NCBI GenBank assembly: GCA_963819475.1
Contig: CAWFWE010000002.1
Location: 372,001 to 436,000 of the forward strand
Reading direction: 5' to 3'
Length of the DNA: 64,000 bases
DNA from: DASUAS01 sp963819475
Lineage (GTDB): Bacteria > Actinomycetota > Acidimicrobiia > IMCC26256 > DASPTH01
Below, piece by piece: positions 33,564 to 42,237 of the stretch (within the stretch, counting starts at the first letter, position 1; every line of letters begins with the position of its first letter). The notes beneath the pieces are model-generated. The model worked only from the letters and a program-made list of their open reading frames with translations. It was not told the origin of the DNA and did no database searches. A program made the translations under genes and the position numbers.

Positions 33564-34166
33564 ATGAAACTGACGACCACGACGCAAGTCTCCGTCGATG
33601 GAGTGATGGAGGGAAACGGCGACCAGAACCAGAACCGCAGCGGATTCGAGCGCGGCGGATGGGCCAGGCCGCGGTTCGACAACGAGGCCATGACGTTCGT
33701 CGACCAGGTGTACCAGCGCGCCGACGCGTTCCTGTTCGGCCGGCGGACCTACGAGCTCTTCGCCGGCTACTGGGGCGTGAGGGAAGATATGGGGAACCCC
33801 ATCGTCGGTGCGTTGAACACCAAGCCCAAGTACGTCGCATCGAACACGCTCACCGAACCGCGCTGGGCGAACACGACCGTCCTTTCCGGTGACGTCGCGG
33901 CCGCCGTCGGCGAGCTGAAAGCCAAGCCCGGGGGTGAACTGCAGGTGCACGGCAGCGGTGCCCTTGTCCGGTGGCTGCTCGAGAACGACCTCGTCGACGA
34001 GATGAACCTGTTCATCGTCCCGGTGATCGTCGGCCAGGGCACGCGGCTCTTCCCCGACACCGGCCAGGATACAGCGCTCGACCTGGTCGACTCGCGAGCC
34101 TTCCCGAAGGGGATCACGATCCAGGTGTACCGGCCGGCCGGGCGCCCGCAGTATGCAGCCGACTGA
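33564..34166 (+). CDS. Dihydrofolate-reductase-like protein (RibD-C family), copy 2
   Basis: A 200-residue DHFR-like/RibD-C protein. KLTTTTQVSVDGVMEGNG is the family N-terminus, followed by FLFGRRTYELFAGYW, KPKYVASNTLTEPRWANTT, the nucleotide-binding LQVHGSGALVRWLLENDLVD and FIVPVIVGQGTRLFPD. ATG 33564 gives the correct N-terminal strand. It stands alone on the plus strand between minus-strand genes. Substrate unknown. Confidence 0.88.
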   Translation: MKLTTTTQVSVDGVMEGNGDQNQNRSGFERGGWARPRFDNEAMTFVDQVYQRADAFLFGRRTYELFAGYWGVREDMGNPIVGALNTKPKYVASNTLTEPRWANTTVLSGDVAAAVGELKAKPGGELQVHGSGALVRWLLENDLVDEMNLFIVPVIVGQGTRLFPDTGQDTALDLVDSRAFPKGITIQVYRPAGRPQYAAD

Positions 34167-34237
34167 AACACGTGACACAGGTGAGGCGAGCACACCCGAG
34201 TTCATGCTGACGATGCGATGTGAGGACCGAGCCGTGG

Positions 34238-35395
34238 TCACGTCCGCGCGCGCACGCAGGTCACGAACGACTCGACGGCATCGGTGACAGCGTGAAAGCG
34301 GAACGAGTGGAAGAAATCGAAGTTGTGCTGTGTGCCCGGAAGCTCGGCGTACACAACGGGCAGGTCGGATACCCTCGCCAGCTCCTCGGCGAAGTGGCGC
34401 GCGTCCTCGACCAGCACGAGCGTGTCGAGCGTCCCATGGATGATGAGGAACGGTGGGGCCTTGGCGTGGACGTACGCGAGCGGGGAACTCGGAGAGTCGC
34501 CCTCGCTGCCGGCGGAGCCGTAGTAGCCGTACATCGCGACCACCGCCGAGATCGATGTATCCACCGCTTCGAAGCCGGGCTGGAACCTCGCGTCGCCGAC
34601 GGTGAGCGCAGCGGTTGCAGCCAAGTGCGCGCCAGCCGACCCACCTGCGAGGATGAGGGTCGACGGGTCGGCGCCGTACTCTGCTCCGTGCTCGCGGACC
34701 CAAGCGATCACACGCTTGACGTCGATCACGCGGCCGCCATACGAAACGCGTGGCGAAAGGCGGTAGTTCGCGCTCACACATACCCAACCGCGACTCGCGA
34801 GCCGGTACAGCAGCGGCCGCGCACCGAGCATCTTGCTGCCGATGCGGAACCCGCCGCCATGGAGGTAGATCAGCACGGGCGCGCCCTGCGGCGCGGGTCG
34901 ACGGGCGTACACGTCGAGGAGGTGACCGCGCCCGGCCTCGCCGTAGCGGAGGTTGCGGAACCGTCGCACGTCAGCGCGGTACGAGATCAACGGGAGGAAC
35001 AGCACGCGGGCCAACGGAATGCGCGAGCGACGCACAAGCGCGGCCTGCGCGAAGTCATCGCCAAGTCCCCGGCAGAACGCCGCCATCAAGGCGGGTCGTG
35101 CGGTGCGCGCGCGGACAGCCAGCACGACCAGCACGGTCGCGGGCACGGCCACCGCACACACCGAGAGCCACCACAGCGGCATGCCGCCATCGCTCGCGGC
35201 CAGCGTTGGCACGGCGCCGGCCGCGAGCAAGTAGAGGCCGAGGAACGGCTGTTCGTTGATCAAGTTGCCAAGAGCGAATTGCACGTTCCACGGGCTCGAG
35301 TGACGCGGCATCGGAGGACGCAGCGCGATGAACCCACAGACGCTGAACAGAGCGATCGTCGCAATGAATCCGATCACTGCACGAGGGATACCCAT
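34238..35395 (-). CDS. Membrane-anchored HSL-family esterase/lipase
   Basis: About 385 residues: three hydrophobic segments in the first 100 residues and then a hormone-sensitive-lipase-type alpha/beta hydrolase with the oxyanion motif YLHGGGFRIGSK, nucleophile GGSAGAHLAAT, acid loop IIHGTLDTLV and catalytic His in LPGTQHNFDFFHS. The start is ambiguous: ATG 35395 and GTG 35431 both lack a clear ribosome-binding site. The membrane anchor with a cytoplasmic or external catalytic domain resembles mycobacterial LipN/LipQ-like esterases. Substrate is probably a lipid ester. Confidence 0.82.
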   Translation of the reverse strand: MGIPRAVIGFIATIALFSVCGFIALRPPMPRHSSPWNVQFALGNLINEQPFLGLYLLAAGAVPTLAASDGGMPLWWLSVCAVAVPATVLVVLAVRARTARPALMAAFCRGLGDDFAQAALVRRSRIPLARVLFLPLISYRADVRRFRNLRYGEAGRGHLLDVYARRPAPQGAPVLIYLHGGGFRIGSKMLGARPLLYRLASRGWVCVSANYRLSPRVSYGGRVIDVKRVIAWVREHGAEYGADPSTLILAGGSAGAHLAATAALTVGDARFQPGFEAVDTSISAVVAMYGYYGSAGSEGDSPSSPLAYVHAKAPPFLIIHGTLDTLVLVEDARHFAEELARVSDLPVVYAELPGTQHNFDFFHSFRFHAVTDAVESFVTCVRART

Positions 35396-35545
35396 CGCGG
35401 CACCGGAGCCATGCGATGACGGCGTATGCACGAGACCAGCCGGCCACGGCGTCGTGCACCACTGCGACCCTGAACTACTCCGGAATGCGCCTCGGGTGTC
35501 TTCGCGTCACGAGAATCGTCGTCCGCGGCCCGACCACTCCCGGGG

Positions 35546-36316
35546 TCACGAAGACTGGTGGATGACAGCTTCGATCGCGGCGACCACTGTCTCGGGGGCC
35601 TTGTTGAGGATCTGCGTGTGCTTGTTGGGCGTCGTCGCGAAGACGGACACTCGCGGGTTGCTCGCCTCGGCCTCGGCGGCGGCAGCCCGCACCGTGCGCA
35701 TCTCCTCCTCGGTAGCACCCGAGTGCGCGCCGGTGCCGACGACGAACACTGTCGGGCATTCCAACGCCGCGAAGTCTTGCCCGAGCTCGCCGTTGACCGC
35801 GTCCATCTCGATCACGACGTCCGCGGATTCGGCGGGAGACATCCGCGCCGAGCGGCCGAGCGCGGCGAGGATGCGCATGATCCACCCCATCCGGCGGAAC
35901 TGCGCGTGGACCTTCTCCTTGCCGGCCTCATCGAACATGGCGATCGGATACGCGCCGTCGATGAGCACCAATCCACCGACCTGTGCGGAGCGATGTGCCG
36001 CATAGCGGACCGCGATCGTGGCGCCGTAGGACCATCCGACCAGGATCGGGCGCTCGATTCCGGTCGCCTCCATGACGCGTCCGATGTCGTCCGCCGCTGC
36101 CTGCACGGAGTAGTCGGCTGATGTTCCGGACTTCCCGCGCGCCCGCGCGTCGAATCGCACCGCGCGGTTCCTGCCCGCCAGGCGCTGGATGACGCGGTTC
36201 CAGTTCTGGACGGTGCCGAAGCCGCCGCTGAGGAAGAGCAGCGGTGGAGAGCCGCCCGGAGTGTCGACGGTGTAGAGCTGCGTGTCCGCGGTCGGGATCA
36301 TGAGTTCTCGGGACAT
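35546..36316 (-). CDS. Alpha/beta hydrolase
   Basis: A 256-residue alpha/beta hydrolase: oxyanion region PLLFLSGGFGTVQNWN, RFDARARGKSG, nucleophile elbow VGWSYGATIAVRYA, acid region VFVVGTGAHSG and a C-terminal segment ending NKHTQILNKAPETVV with the probable catalytic His. ATG 36316 has a modest AAAGG upstream. One of several hydrolases clustered in this accessory region; substrate unknown. Confidence 0.82.
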   Translation of the reverse strand: MSRELMIPTADTQLYTVDTPGGSPPLLFLSGGFGTVQNWNRVIQRLAGRNRAVRFDARARGKSGTSADYSVQAAADDIGRVMEATGIERPILVGWSYGATIAVRYAAHRSAQVGGLVLIDGAYPIAMFDEAGKEKVHAQFRRMGWIMRILAALGRSARMSPAESADVVIEMDAVNGELGQDFAALECPTVFVVGTGAHSGATEEEMRTVRAAAAEAEASNPRVSVFATTPNKHTQILNKAPETVVAAIEAVIHQSS

Positions 36317-36536
36317 GGCGGTCGAGCCTTTCGAGGCACGTTGAAGGGGACCATTCGGAGTTACCCGCGGAGTCGTCGGTGCATGCGCCGCCCCATGCGG
36401 CAATTGAGCGCGGGTGAAAGGCCGACACGCTGATCGTCCGCGGGCGAACTCCCGATCACCACCGGCCGACCGGGCAGCGCGCTAGATGTCTTGGCTACGC
36501 ACTCCGGGCGGGACGGGCTTGGGCATACTTGACCGC

Positions 36537-36886
36537 ATGGCCAAGTACCGGGTGAACAAGCGGGGTGTCGCCAAGGCTCGGGAACTGATCGACGCCCGTC
36601 AGTACCGGGTACGCAGCCGGTGGGCTGACGTCCAACCACGCGCGGCCGAGCAGAACAGCTTCTCAAAGCCAATGGCTGGCAGGAATATGCATCCTGGCAC
36701 CTCGCGCTCACCGACGGCGCACAAAACGAGACGAAGGCCCGTTATGCGTTTGTGTTCGGCGACTTCCGTCGGCTGCATCGCATGGGATTGATCGCTTGCT
36801 ACTACCGGGCCGCCGAGTGGGAGCACACCGAAGTCATGCTCGCCGCGCACAACCTGCTCATCTACCTCGACAAGTCGAGAACTTGA
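36537..36886 (+). pseudogene. Frameshifted conserved small hypothetical protein
   Basis: From ATG 36537 the frame reads MAKYRVNKRGVAKARELID and WADVQPRAAEQNSF, and then, after a one-base loss near 36660, continues in another frame as LLKANGWQEYASWHLAL, TKARYAFVFGDFRRLHR and AAHNLLIYLDKSRT to a TGA at 36886. Together these give the full length (about 116 residues) of a conserved actinobacterial hypothetical protein. CATACT seven bases before ATG is a plausible promoter. A second copy of only the last 15 codons lies at 37939. Sequencing error cannot be excluded. Confidence 0.65.
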
Positions 36887-37039
36887 CCGTCTCGGTCGCG
36901 GCTGAAGTCGACGACTGCGGCACCAGGAATGGGGTATCCCCGCGACGAGGGTGGCTTCGGCAATGCCCACGCGTCCCGGTACCCAGCCCGAGTGCTGAAC
37001 GCACGGCGTGCTCCTGTCGCGTCGTACCGGCGTCCACGT

Positions 37040-37729
37040 TCAGCTCACCAGTGCACGTGCGTAGCTGTCGAGCAGGCGACCCAACTCCTCGGGACGGCTG
37101 AGAGCGACGCAGTGGCCCGCCGCGATCTCGTCGGGGACGATCCCGAGCCGCTCGGACACCACCCGCCGCAGGAACCCGTCAGGGAAGAACCGATCCTCGG
37201 TGCACACCACGAACCTCGTCGGGACGGCGGGCCACGCGACGAGCGGCCACCGGCTGTTGTACGCCACCTCGGATTCGGAACGCTCTCGCTTCATGGCCTC
37301 CTCGGCAAGCTCGCGAGGCACGTCATGGTAAAAGGCGACGAACGGGTCCTCGCTGCCGGTCAGGCCGCCATCACGCCCAGCCTGCTCCTCCGCGGCCCGG
37401 CGGTAGCGAGTGTTCGTCCACCACTCCGCCGGAGTCTCGCCAGGTGCCGGAACCATGCCGGCGACGAGGACCAGCGCGTCGACCGAACGCCGATCGGCAA
37501 CGAGCGGCGCGGTGAACCCGCCATACGACTGGGCTACGACAACGACATTCCGGCGGTCGCCGATGGCATCGACCACGGTGTCCGCATAGTCCCACAGGGT
37601 GGCGGTGTCGTCGTCGCAAGGGAGATCGGGCGCGACCACGTCGTGGCCCCGCTCGCGCAGCACGGGTTCCACCAGGTGCCAGTACCAGCCGACGTCGCCG
37701 CCGCCGTGGATCAACGCGAACGTCGCCAT
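37040..37729 (-). CDS. Alpha/beta hydrolase, EstC/salicylate-esterase-like
   Basis: A 229-residue hydrolase starting at ATG 37729, five bases after GGAGGTGG. It shows ALIHGGGDVGWYWHLVEP, the nucleophile in VVVAQSYGGFTAPL, YHDVPRELAEEAMKR in the cap, CTEDRFFPDGF near the acid, and the His in EIAAGHCVALSRPEEL. This matches the EstC/hydroxynitrile-lyase-like group common in actinobacteria. The gene is bracketed by a direct repeat made of the 3' end of the frameshifted gene at 36537 (36842 and 37939). Confidence 0.85.
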   Translation of the reverse strand: MATFALIHGGGDVGWYWHLVEPVLRERGHDVVAPDLPCDDDTATLWDYADTVVDAIGDRRNVVVVAQSYGGFTAPLVADRRSVDALVLVAGMVPAPGETPAEWWTNTRYRRAAEEQAGRDGGLTGSEDPFVAFYHDVPRELAEEAMKRERSESEVAYNSRWPLVAWPAVPTRFVVCTEDRFFPDGFLRRVVSERLGIVPDEIAAGHCVALSRPEELGRLLDSYARALVS

Positions 37730-37938
37730 CGAACCACCTCCATGTCCTGCAACGACCAGCGTCCGGGACTCCTCCAGCGAAAGCCGTAGGTCTTCGGTCA
37801 ACGAGCCCTCGGCATCACCCTCATTCGCGCGGGTGGCCCGTCAGCTGCGCAGTAGGCAAGCTCGCCATCCGTGAAGATGACCGAATCTGTCTACCCAGCG
37901 ACGGTCCGGAAGAACCCGACGGCTCGCGGGAGCTGTCA

Positions 37939-37983
37939 GCCGCGCACAACCTGCTCCCCTACCTCGACACGTCGAGAACGTGA
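37939..37983 (+). repeat. Second copy of the 3' tail of the pseudogene at 36537
   Basis: About 45 bp encode AAHNLLPYLDTSRT and a TGA, nearly identical to 36842-36886 (AAHNLLIYLDKSRT plus stop) with about four mismatches; similarity continues a few bases after the stop. The two copies are in direct orientation 1.1 kb apart and enclose the hydrolase gene at 37040. Confidence 0.75.
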
Positions 37984-38093
37984 CCGTTCTCGCTCCAGAG
38001 ATCCGAAACGATTGAGTCCCGGGCTCGGTGAGGCGACAGGACGATGGGTCGGGGGTACGACTCTGGTCGGAACGAGAGACGGAGGAGCGAACG

Positions 38094-38699
38094 ATGACCA
38101 AGGTGATCGCCGACATCACGATGAGCCTCGACGGGTTCGTCACCGCCCCGAACGCCGGCCCCGAGGCGGGCCTCGGCGACGACGGCATGCCGCTGCACGA
38201 CTGGGTGTTCCGAGGCCACGAGATCGACCAGGCCGTGCTCGCCGAGACGACCGAGCGCAGCGGCGCGGTCGTGATGGGCCGCAACCTGTTCGACGTCGTC
38301 GACAGCCCCGGCGGCTGGGACGACGACGTCGGCTACGGCGCGCACAACGTGGGACGCCCGCCGTTCTTCGTCGTGACGCACGCGCCGCCCGCGTCGCGCC
38401 GACTCACCAACCTCGACTTCACGTTCGTCACCGGCGGTGTCGCCGCCGCGATCAATCAGGCACGCGTCCTCTGCCCGCCCGACAAGAACGTCGTGGTCAT
38501 GGGCGGCGGCAACGTGATCGCGCAGGCGCTCGCCGCCGACCTCCTCGACGAGCTCACACTGCACGTCTCCCCCATCGTGTTCGGCGGCGGCACGCCGCTG
38601 TTCGACGGCGTCGGCCGCCGGCAGTTACGCCAGACCGACGTGCGCGTGTCGCCGTACGCGACACACATCACCTACTCGCTCGATGGAGCACCACGGTGA
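38094..38699 (+). CDS. Dihydrofolate-reductase-like protein (RibD-C family), copy 3
   Basis: A 201-residue member: VIADITMSLDGFVTAPNAG at the N-terminus, RSGAVVMGRNLFDVV, PPFFVVTHAPPAS, the Gly-rich cofactor loop KNVVVMGGGNVIAQALAA, LLDELTLHVSPIVFGGGTPLF and the terminal strand YATHITYSL. GGAGGAG lies seven bases before ATG. A stem-loop at 38743-38829 follows it. Substrate unknown. Confidence 0.9.
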   Translation: MTKVIADITMSLDGFVTAPNAGPEAGLGDDGMPLHDWVFRGHEIDQAVLAETTERSGAVVMGRNLFDVVDSPGGWDDDVGYGAHNVGRPPFFVVTHAPPASRRLTNLDFTFVTGGVAAAINQARVLCPPDKNVVVMGGGNVIAQALAADLLDELTLHVSPIVFGGGTPLFDGVGRRQLRQTDVRVSPYATHITYSLDGAPR

Positions 38700-38742
38700 T
38701 CATCGGTAGTTCGAAGAGGCCGGCGAGGCGCTGCACCTAAAC

Positions 38743-38829
38743 GCGACGAAGCCCCGGCGGATAACCCGAGGTATGAGCGGGGGACAGTCGCCGCTACACC
38801 ACGGACGACCCTTGGCCGGGGCTCGTCGC
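38743..38829 (+). terminator. Long-loop inverted repeat after the DHFR-like gene
   Basis: GCGACGAAGCCCCGGC (38743-38758) and GCCGGGGCTCGTCGC (38815-38829) pair over 15 bp with one bulged A, enclosing a 56-nt loop. It lies 43 bp after the stop of the DHFR-like gene and could act as a terminator or be the ends of a small mobile or RNA element. No T tract. Confidence 0.4.
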
Positions 38830-38890
38830 TTCGTCACGCCGCCGCACGCTTGGAGGGGCTGCCCCGCACGGCGGCGCTCGAGACAAGTTG

Positions 38891-39205
38891 TCAGTTGGGA
38901 ACCATGCAGTCGAAGAATTCGGTGAGCTTGGCGATCTCGAGAACACGCAACTGTGCGGGCTGTACTCCGTACAGGATGAATTTCCCACCATCCATGCGAA
39001 TGCGCTGCTGCGCGACGATGAGCGAGGTAAGAGCGGTCACGTCCATGAACGTCACCCGAGTGCAGTCCGCGAACACGGTGTCGCCGGGGAATGCCACCAG
39101 GCAGTCGCGCACTTCGGCTGAGTTGCTCAGATCGATCTCGCCCCTGAGGCGGACGATCACGTCGAGCCCCTCTTGGTCGATCCTGAGCACCGCACTGTTG
39201 TCCAA
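38891..39205 (-). CDS. STAS-domain anti-sigma factor antagonist
   Basis: A 104-residue STAS protein of the anti-anti-sigma type. The sequence LRIDQEGLDVIVRLRGEIDLS and the conserved loop FADCTRVTFMDVTALTSLI are clear; the usual phosphorylated Ser in the DSSG loop is Thr here (MDVTAL), so control by an RsbW-like kinase is possible but unproven. TTG 39205 is chosen because AGGAGG lies seven bases upstream. No anti-sigma kinase or sigma factor gene is nearby, so it may act with partners elsewhere. Confidence 0.85.
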   Translation of the reverse strand: MDNSAVLRIDQEGLDVIVRLRGEIDLSNSAEVRDCLVAFPGDTVFADCTRVTFMDVTALTSLIVAQQRIRMDGGKFILYGVQPAQLRVLEIAKLTEFFDCMVPN

Positions 39206-39375
39206 GAAACGCCTCCTGGCTCGTCACACCAGCAAACGCCTGAACCCAATCTCTGCGCTCTGCATCAAGAATCGCAACGACAAGTCAACGGGCCCGCCCC
39301 AAGCTCACACAACTTGTTGACAACTGCCCGGTATCAACCGAGACGATCCGGGCTCTGGGAATTGCAGGGGGATCC

Positions 39376-39432
39376 GTGCACGCGCCCGATGTGCCTACGG
39401 GACGCCCCCAGCGACACGTCGGGCGCGTGCAC
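39376..39432. repeat. Perfect 14-bp inverted repeat
   Basis: GTGCACGCGCCCGA (39376-39389) and its exact complement TCGGGCGCGTGCAC (39419-39432), extendable by three more pairs after one mismatch, form a long hairpin next to the left end of the IS256-type element. GTGCAC recurs at the IS tip (39459). It could be a terminator, an older IS end or a protein-binding palindrome. Confidence 0.6.
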
Positions 39433-39458
39433 AGATCGTCCCTCGGGCGCGTCGCGAC

Positions 39459-40927
39459 GTGCACGAGGATGTCCCGCGTTCCGTGGAACTTGGGTGACGG
39501 CCCGGGTGTTGGTCAGGCGGCCTCCTGAGTCTCGCGCACGGGTGTGACGGTCTCGAACTTGCGGTCGAGTTCGACGCGTAGCGCGGCGAGGTGGAGGTGC
39601 CCGTTCACGCGTCGGAACTGCGTCGCGGCTTCGGTCATCCCGGCCGCGCACCAACGCAACGCCATCTGTCCGTCACGCCACCGTTTCACGTTCGCGCTGT
39701 GATCGCGGCAGATCTCGATCATGGACTCGATCGCGTTCGAGGACCGCAACGTCCGAGCCAACGTGGGTGGCACACCGAGGCGGTTGACGGTGAGCGTCTC
39801 GCCGAGTCCTTCCCGGAGTGAACCTGCCGCACCGGGATGTGCCTTGTCGAGCGAACGGGCGAGCGCCTCGAGTGTTGCTTCGGCGTGCAACGCGTCCTGG
39901 TCGCGGTACGCGGCGCGCATCTTCTTGGTCACCGTCGTCGCCAGCGTCTTGGGCAAGTGACGTTCAACGTTGCGGATCTTGTGGAGCTGGCATCGCTGCA
40001 CGACCGGCCGGTCGAAGATCTCGCGCACCGCGGTGGCGAGCGCTTTGGCGCCGTCGATCACGACCAGGATCGGACGCGACATGTCGAGCCCGCGTTCGGC
40101 GAGGTCGGTGAGGAGCGCCTTGACGACCGTCGCGTTCTCGGTCGAACCTTCCACCACCCCGAGAGGGATCTTGGTGCCATCGATGGTGATCCCGAGCGCC
40201 ACCACGCAGAGATGCTCGGCGAAGTGAACCCCGTCGATCATCAACGCCACCAGATCGAGCTCGGACAGATCGGCGCGCATCAGCTCGTCGAGAGCCCGTT
40301 CGGTCATCGCCACGAACCGGCGACTCACCGCCGAACGCGACGTGCCCGACGCGGAGGCCTCGACCGCCGAACCGACCGGTTCCAGACCGGCCTCGTAGCG
40401 GCGGGTCGAAAGCTTGGCCATCATCCGCTCCAACGCGAGCTCACCGAGCAACTCGGTGCTCGAGAACAGCTCATAGGCCGGCACCGCCACCTCGGCGGTC
40501 TTGTCCACGGTACGAACCCGCGGGCGACGCACCCGCACCTGACGGCCACCCAACACCACCGAGCCGGCCTCGCGGCCGTGACGCACCGCTCTGCGGTCCG
40601 GATCGTGTGCACCTTTCGGGCCGCACAGCCCGGTGACCGACTCGCCCATCAGGACCTGCATCACCTGCAGGCCCGCGCCGACCGCGAGAGCCAACAGGCC
40701 TTCGCGCATCGCTCCGGTCAGCTCGCTCATCGCGACGCTCACCGCGTCCGGCACCACGACCTCGCTCATCGCAGCACGCGACGCGTTCCTCTGGTAGTTC
40801 TTCCTCACGGCGGTCCCCTTCTTGTCGGATGTGCTTGGCGGTACGCCCGAGACCTACCAGCAGGCAGGCATCAAGCGGGGGACCGCCACCTCAAGTTCCA
40901 CGACTACCGGGACAACCTCACGTGCAC
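39459..40927 (-). mobile_element. IS256-family insertion sequence, copy A
   Basis: About 1.47 kb bounded by imperfect terminal inverted repeats of some 45 bp. The left end, starting GTGCACGAGG at 39459, matches the reverse complement of the right end, starting GTGCACGTGAGG at 40927, and both contain CGTGGAACTTG. The flanks (GTCGCGAC left, CGATCGTC right) show no target duplication, so it is old or rearranged. Contains one transposase gene. Confidence 0.7.
39513..40808 (-). CDS. IS256-family (mutator-type) transposase
   Basis: A 431-residue mutator-type DDE transposase. Catalytic residues are seen in VALMIDGVHFAEH (first Asp), ILVVIDGAKALATAV (second Asp) and SSNAIESMIEICRDHS (Glu). The C-x2-H motif occurs in VVQRCQLHKIRNV. 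Length and order are complete, so it may be active. Fills copy A of the IS256-type element. Confidence 0.9.
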   Translation of the reverse strand: MRKNYQRNASRAAMSEVVVPDAVSVAMSELTGAMREGLLALAVGAGLQVMQVLMGESVTGLCGPKGAHDPDRRAVRHGREAGSVVLGGRQVRVRRPRVRTVDKTAEVAVPAYELFSSTELLGELALERMMAKLSTRRYEAGLEPVGSAVEASASGTSRSAVSRRFVAMTERALDELMRADLSELDLVALMIDGVHFAEHLCVVALGITIDGTKIPLGVVEGSTENATVVKALLTDLAERGLDMSRPILVVIDGAKALATAVREIFDRPVVQRCQLHKIRNVERHLPKTLATTVTKKMRAAYRDQDALHAEATLEALARSLDKAHPGAAGSLREGLGETLTVNRLGVPPTLARTLRSSNAIESMIEICRDHSANVKRWRDGQMALRWCAAGMTEAATQFRRVNGHLHLAALRVELDRKFETVTPVRETQEAA

Positions 40928-41049
40928 CGATCGTCAGCTCTGCGCGTCAAGCTGTCGCGTCGGTGCGTGTACCACCGCCAGCGCGGCATCCTGTTTGGGT
41001 CCCTCCACGGCACGAAGGGCTTCCGCGGCGAAGGCCAACTCTTGGCCTC

Positions 41050-41166
41050 AGTTGCAACTGGGCGGATCGAGCCGTCTCGGCCTGGGAAACGGGCACACCT
41101 CGTACGCGCGAGCGCGCCGCCCGCAACACCATCGCCGGCGTGCTCGACAACTACCCAGAGCTCTGA
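41050..41166 (+). pseudogene. Truncated HTH (XRE-like) protein tail beside the IS256 element
   Basis: The reading from about 41050 gives WADRAVSAWETGTPRTRERA and TIAGVLDNYPEL before a TGA at 41166. The VSAWETG core is the recognition-helix region of Cro/C1-type helix-turn-helix proteins. The upstream part ends near the right tip of the IS (40927), so the gene was probably broken by insertion or deletion. Short match, moderate doubt. Confidence 0.35.
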
Positions 41167-41183
41167 CGCCGTTCGCCGCTATC

Positions 41184-41206
41184 AACAACTGTTGTAGTCT
41201 ACAACA
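41184..41206. promoter_or_regulatory. Nested palindromic operator with promoter-like -10 box
   Basis: TGTTGTAG-T-CTACAACA (41190-41206) is a perfect 8-bp inverted repeat with a 1-nt centre, overlapped by ACAAC-T-GTTGT just upstream, so three half-sites alternate. TAGTCT (41195-41200) inside it is a TANNNT box lying seven bases before an ATG at 41208. No recognisable gene follows that ATG, so this seems to be the control region of a lost gene. The remaining sequence to 41392 has no clear gene. Confidence 0.5.
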
Positions 41207-41392
41207 TATGGGTCGTGCAGGTGCCCGAGTGCGTTCAGACTGCAGCAGTGCGGCGCGGGCTTCAAGCAGCTTCGCCTCCACACGCGCGAGCAACGATCGA
41301 TCGAGTCCGGTTCGACGTCGGCCGCGAGTAGTCGTCGACGAGCAGCGTCATGACGCAACCCGGGCGCGGGCGCGTGGTTAGAGTTCGGCGAC

Positions 41393-42034
41393 GTGGCGGA
41401 GATCCCCTTCGACGCGCTCGAGCGTCAACAGCTGTGCGAGCTCTTTGCCGAACTCGGTCCCGACGCGCCGACCCTGCTCGAACCGTGGTCCACTCGCGAC
41501 CTCGCGGCCCACCTCGTGCTGCGTGAGCACGACTACCTCGCTGCACCCGGCCTTGTTCTTCCCGGGCGGTGGCATCGGTTGGCCGCGACGCGTACCGCGA
41601 AGCTGGCCGAAGGCGACTTCGCGTCGCTCGTCAATCAAGTCGGGTCGGGGCCGCCCCCTGGGTTCTTCCGCATCGGTTGGGTCCGCAGACTGGCCAACCT
41701 CAACGAGTTCTTCGTGCATCACGAGGACGTGCGCCGGGCGAACGGCCGGGGGCCCCGGAGCAATGCGCCGGACCTGGATGCAGCCCTGTGGCGCAACGTC
41801 GCTCGCGCACCGTGGTTACTGGCTCGGCGTCTACGCGGCGTCGGACTCGAGCTCGAGTGGGCCGGGACAACCGAGCGAGTGCGAGGCCGGCGAGGCGAGC
41901 CGACGGCTCGGCTCGTCGGACCGCCTGGCGAGCTCCTGCTGTATCTCTTCGGACGACAAGCAGTAGCGCAGGTCGAGGTTGCAGGCGAGCCCGCCGCCGT
42001 TGCCGCCGTTCGCGAGACATCGTTCGGCATTTGA
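41393..42034 (+). CDS. TIGR03085-type DinB-like metal-binding protein
   Basis: A 213-residue TIGR03085 protein of the DinB/mycothiol-isomerase-like group: ERQQLCELFAELGPDAPTL, PWSTRDLAAHLVLREHDYLA with a metal His, LVNQVGSGPPPGFF, the second motif LNEFFVHHEDVRRANG and the C-terminal GPPGELLLYLFGRQ. GTG 41393 lies eight bases after TAGAGT, so probably leaderless. It is related to the TIGR03086 gene at 11028. Function unknown. Confidence 0.88.
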   Translation: MAEIPFDALERQQLCELFAELGPDAPTLLEPWSTRDLAAHLVLREHDYLAAPGLVLPGRWHRLAATRTAKLAEGDFASLVNQVGSGPPPGFFRIGWVRRLANLNEFFVHHEDVRRANGRGPRSNAPDLDAALWRNVARAPWLLARRLRGVGLELEWAGTTERVRGRRGEPTARLVGPPGELLLYLFGRQAVAQVEVAGEPAAVAAVRETSFGI

Positions 42035-42237
42035 GCGCCTGGAGGTGGACGAGGACAGCCGGATCCTCGTCGCGTCGGCGCTGCCCCAGGACTTCCCCCA
42101 TCCGATGGTCTTCATGGACGATCCGGAGTCCGCTCTCCTCACGTTCGAACCTCATCTCGGTCGCTGCTTTCGCGATCGGCGACCGGGATTACTCCGGGAA
42201 TCACTCCCGTTCGACGGGCGACCGAACATACGCTCCG

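Noticed and set aside
41190..41206. BlaI/MecI-type operator identity for the palindrome
   Set aside because: The half-sites run TGTAG-CTACA, not the usual TACA-TGTA order, and no blaI-like gene follows, so the regulator is left unnamed.
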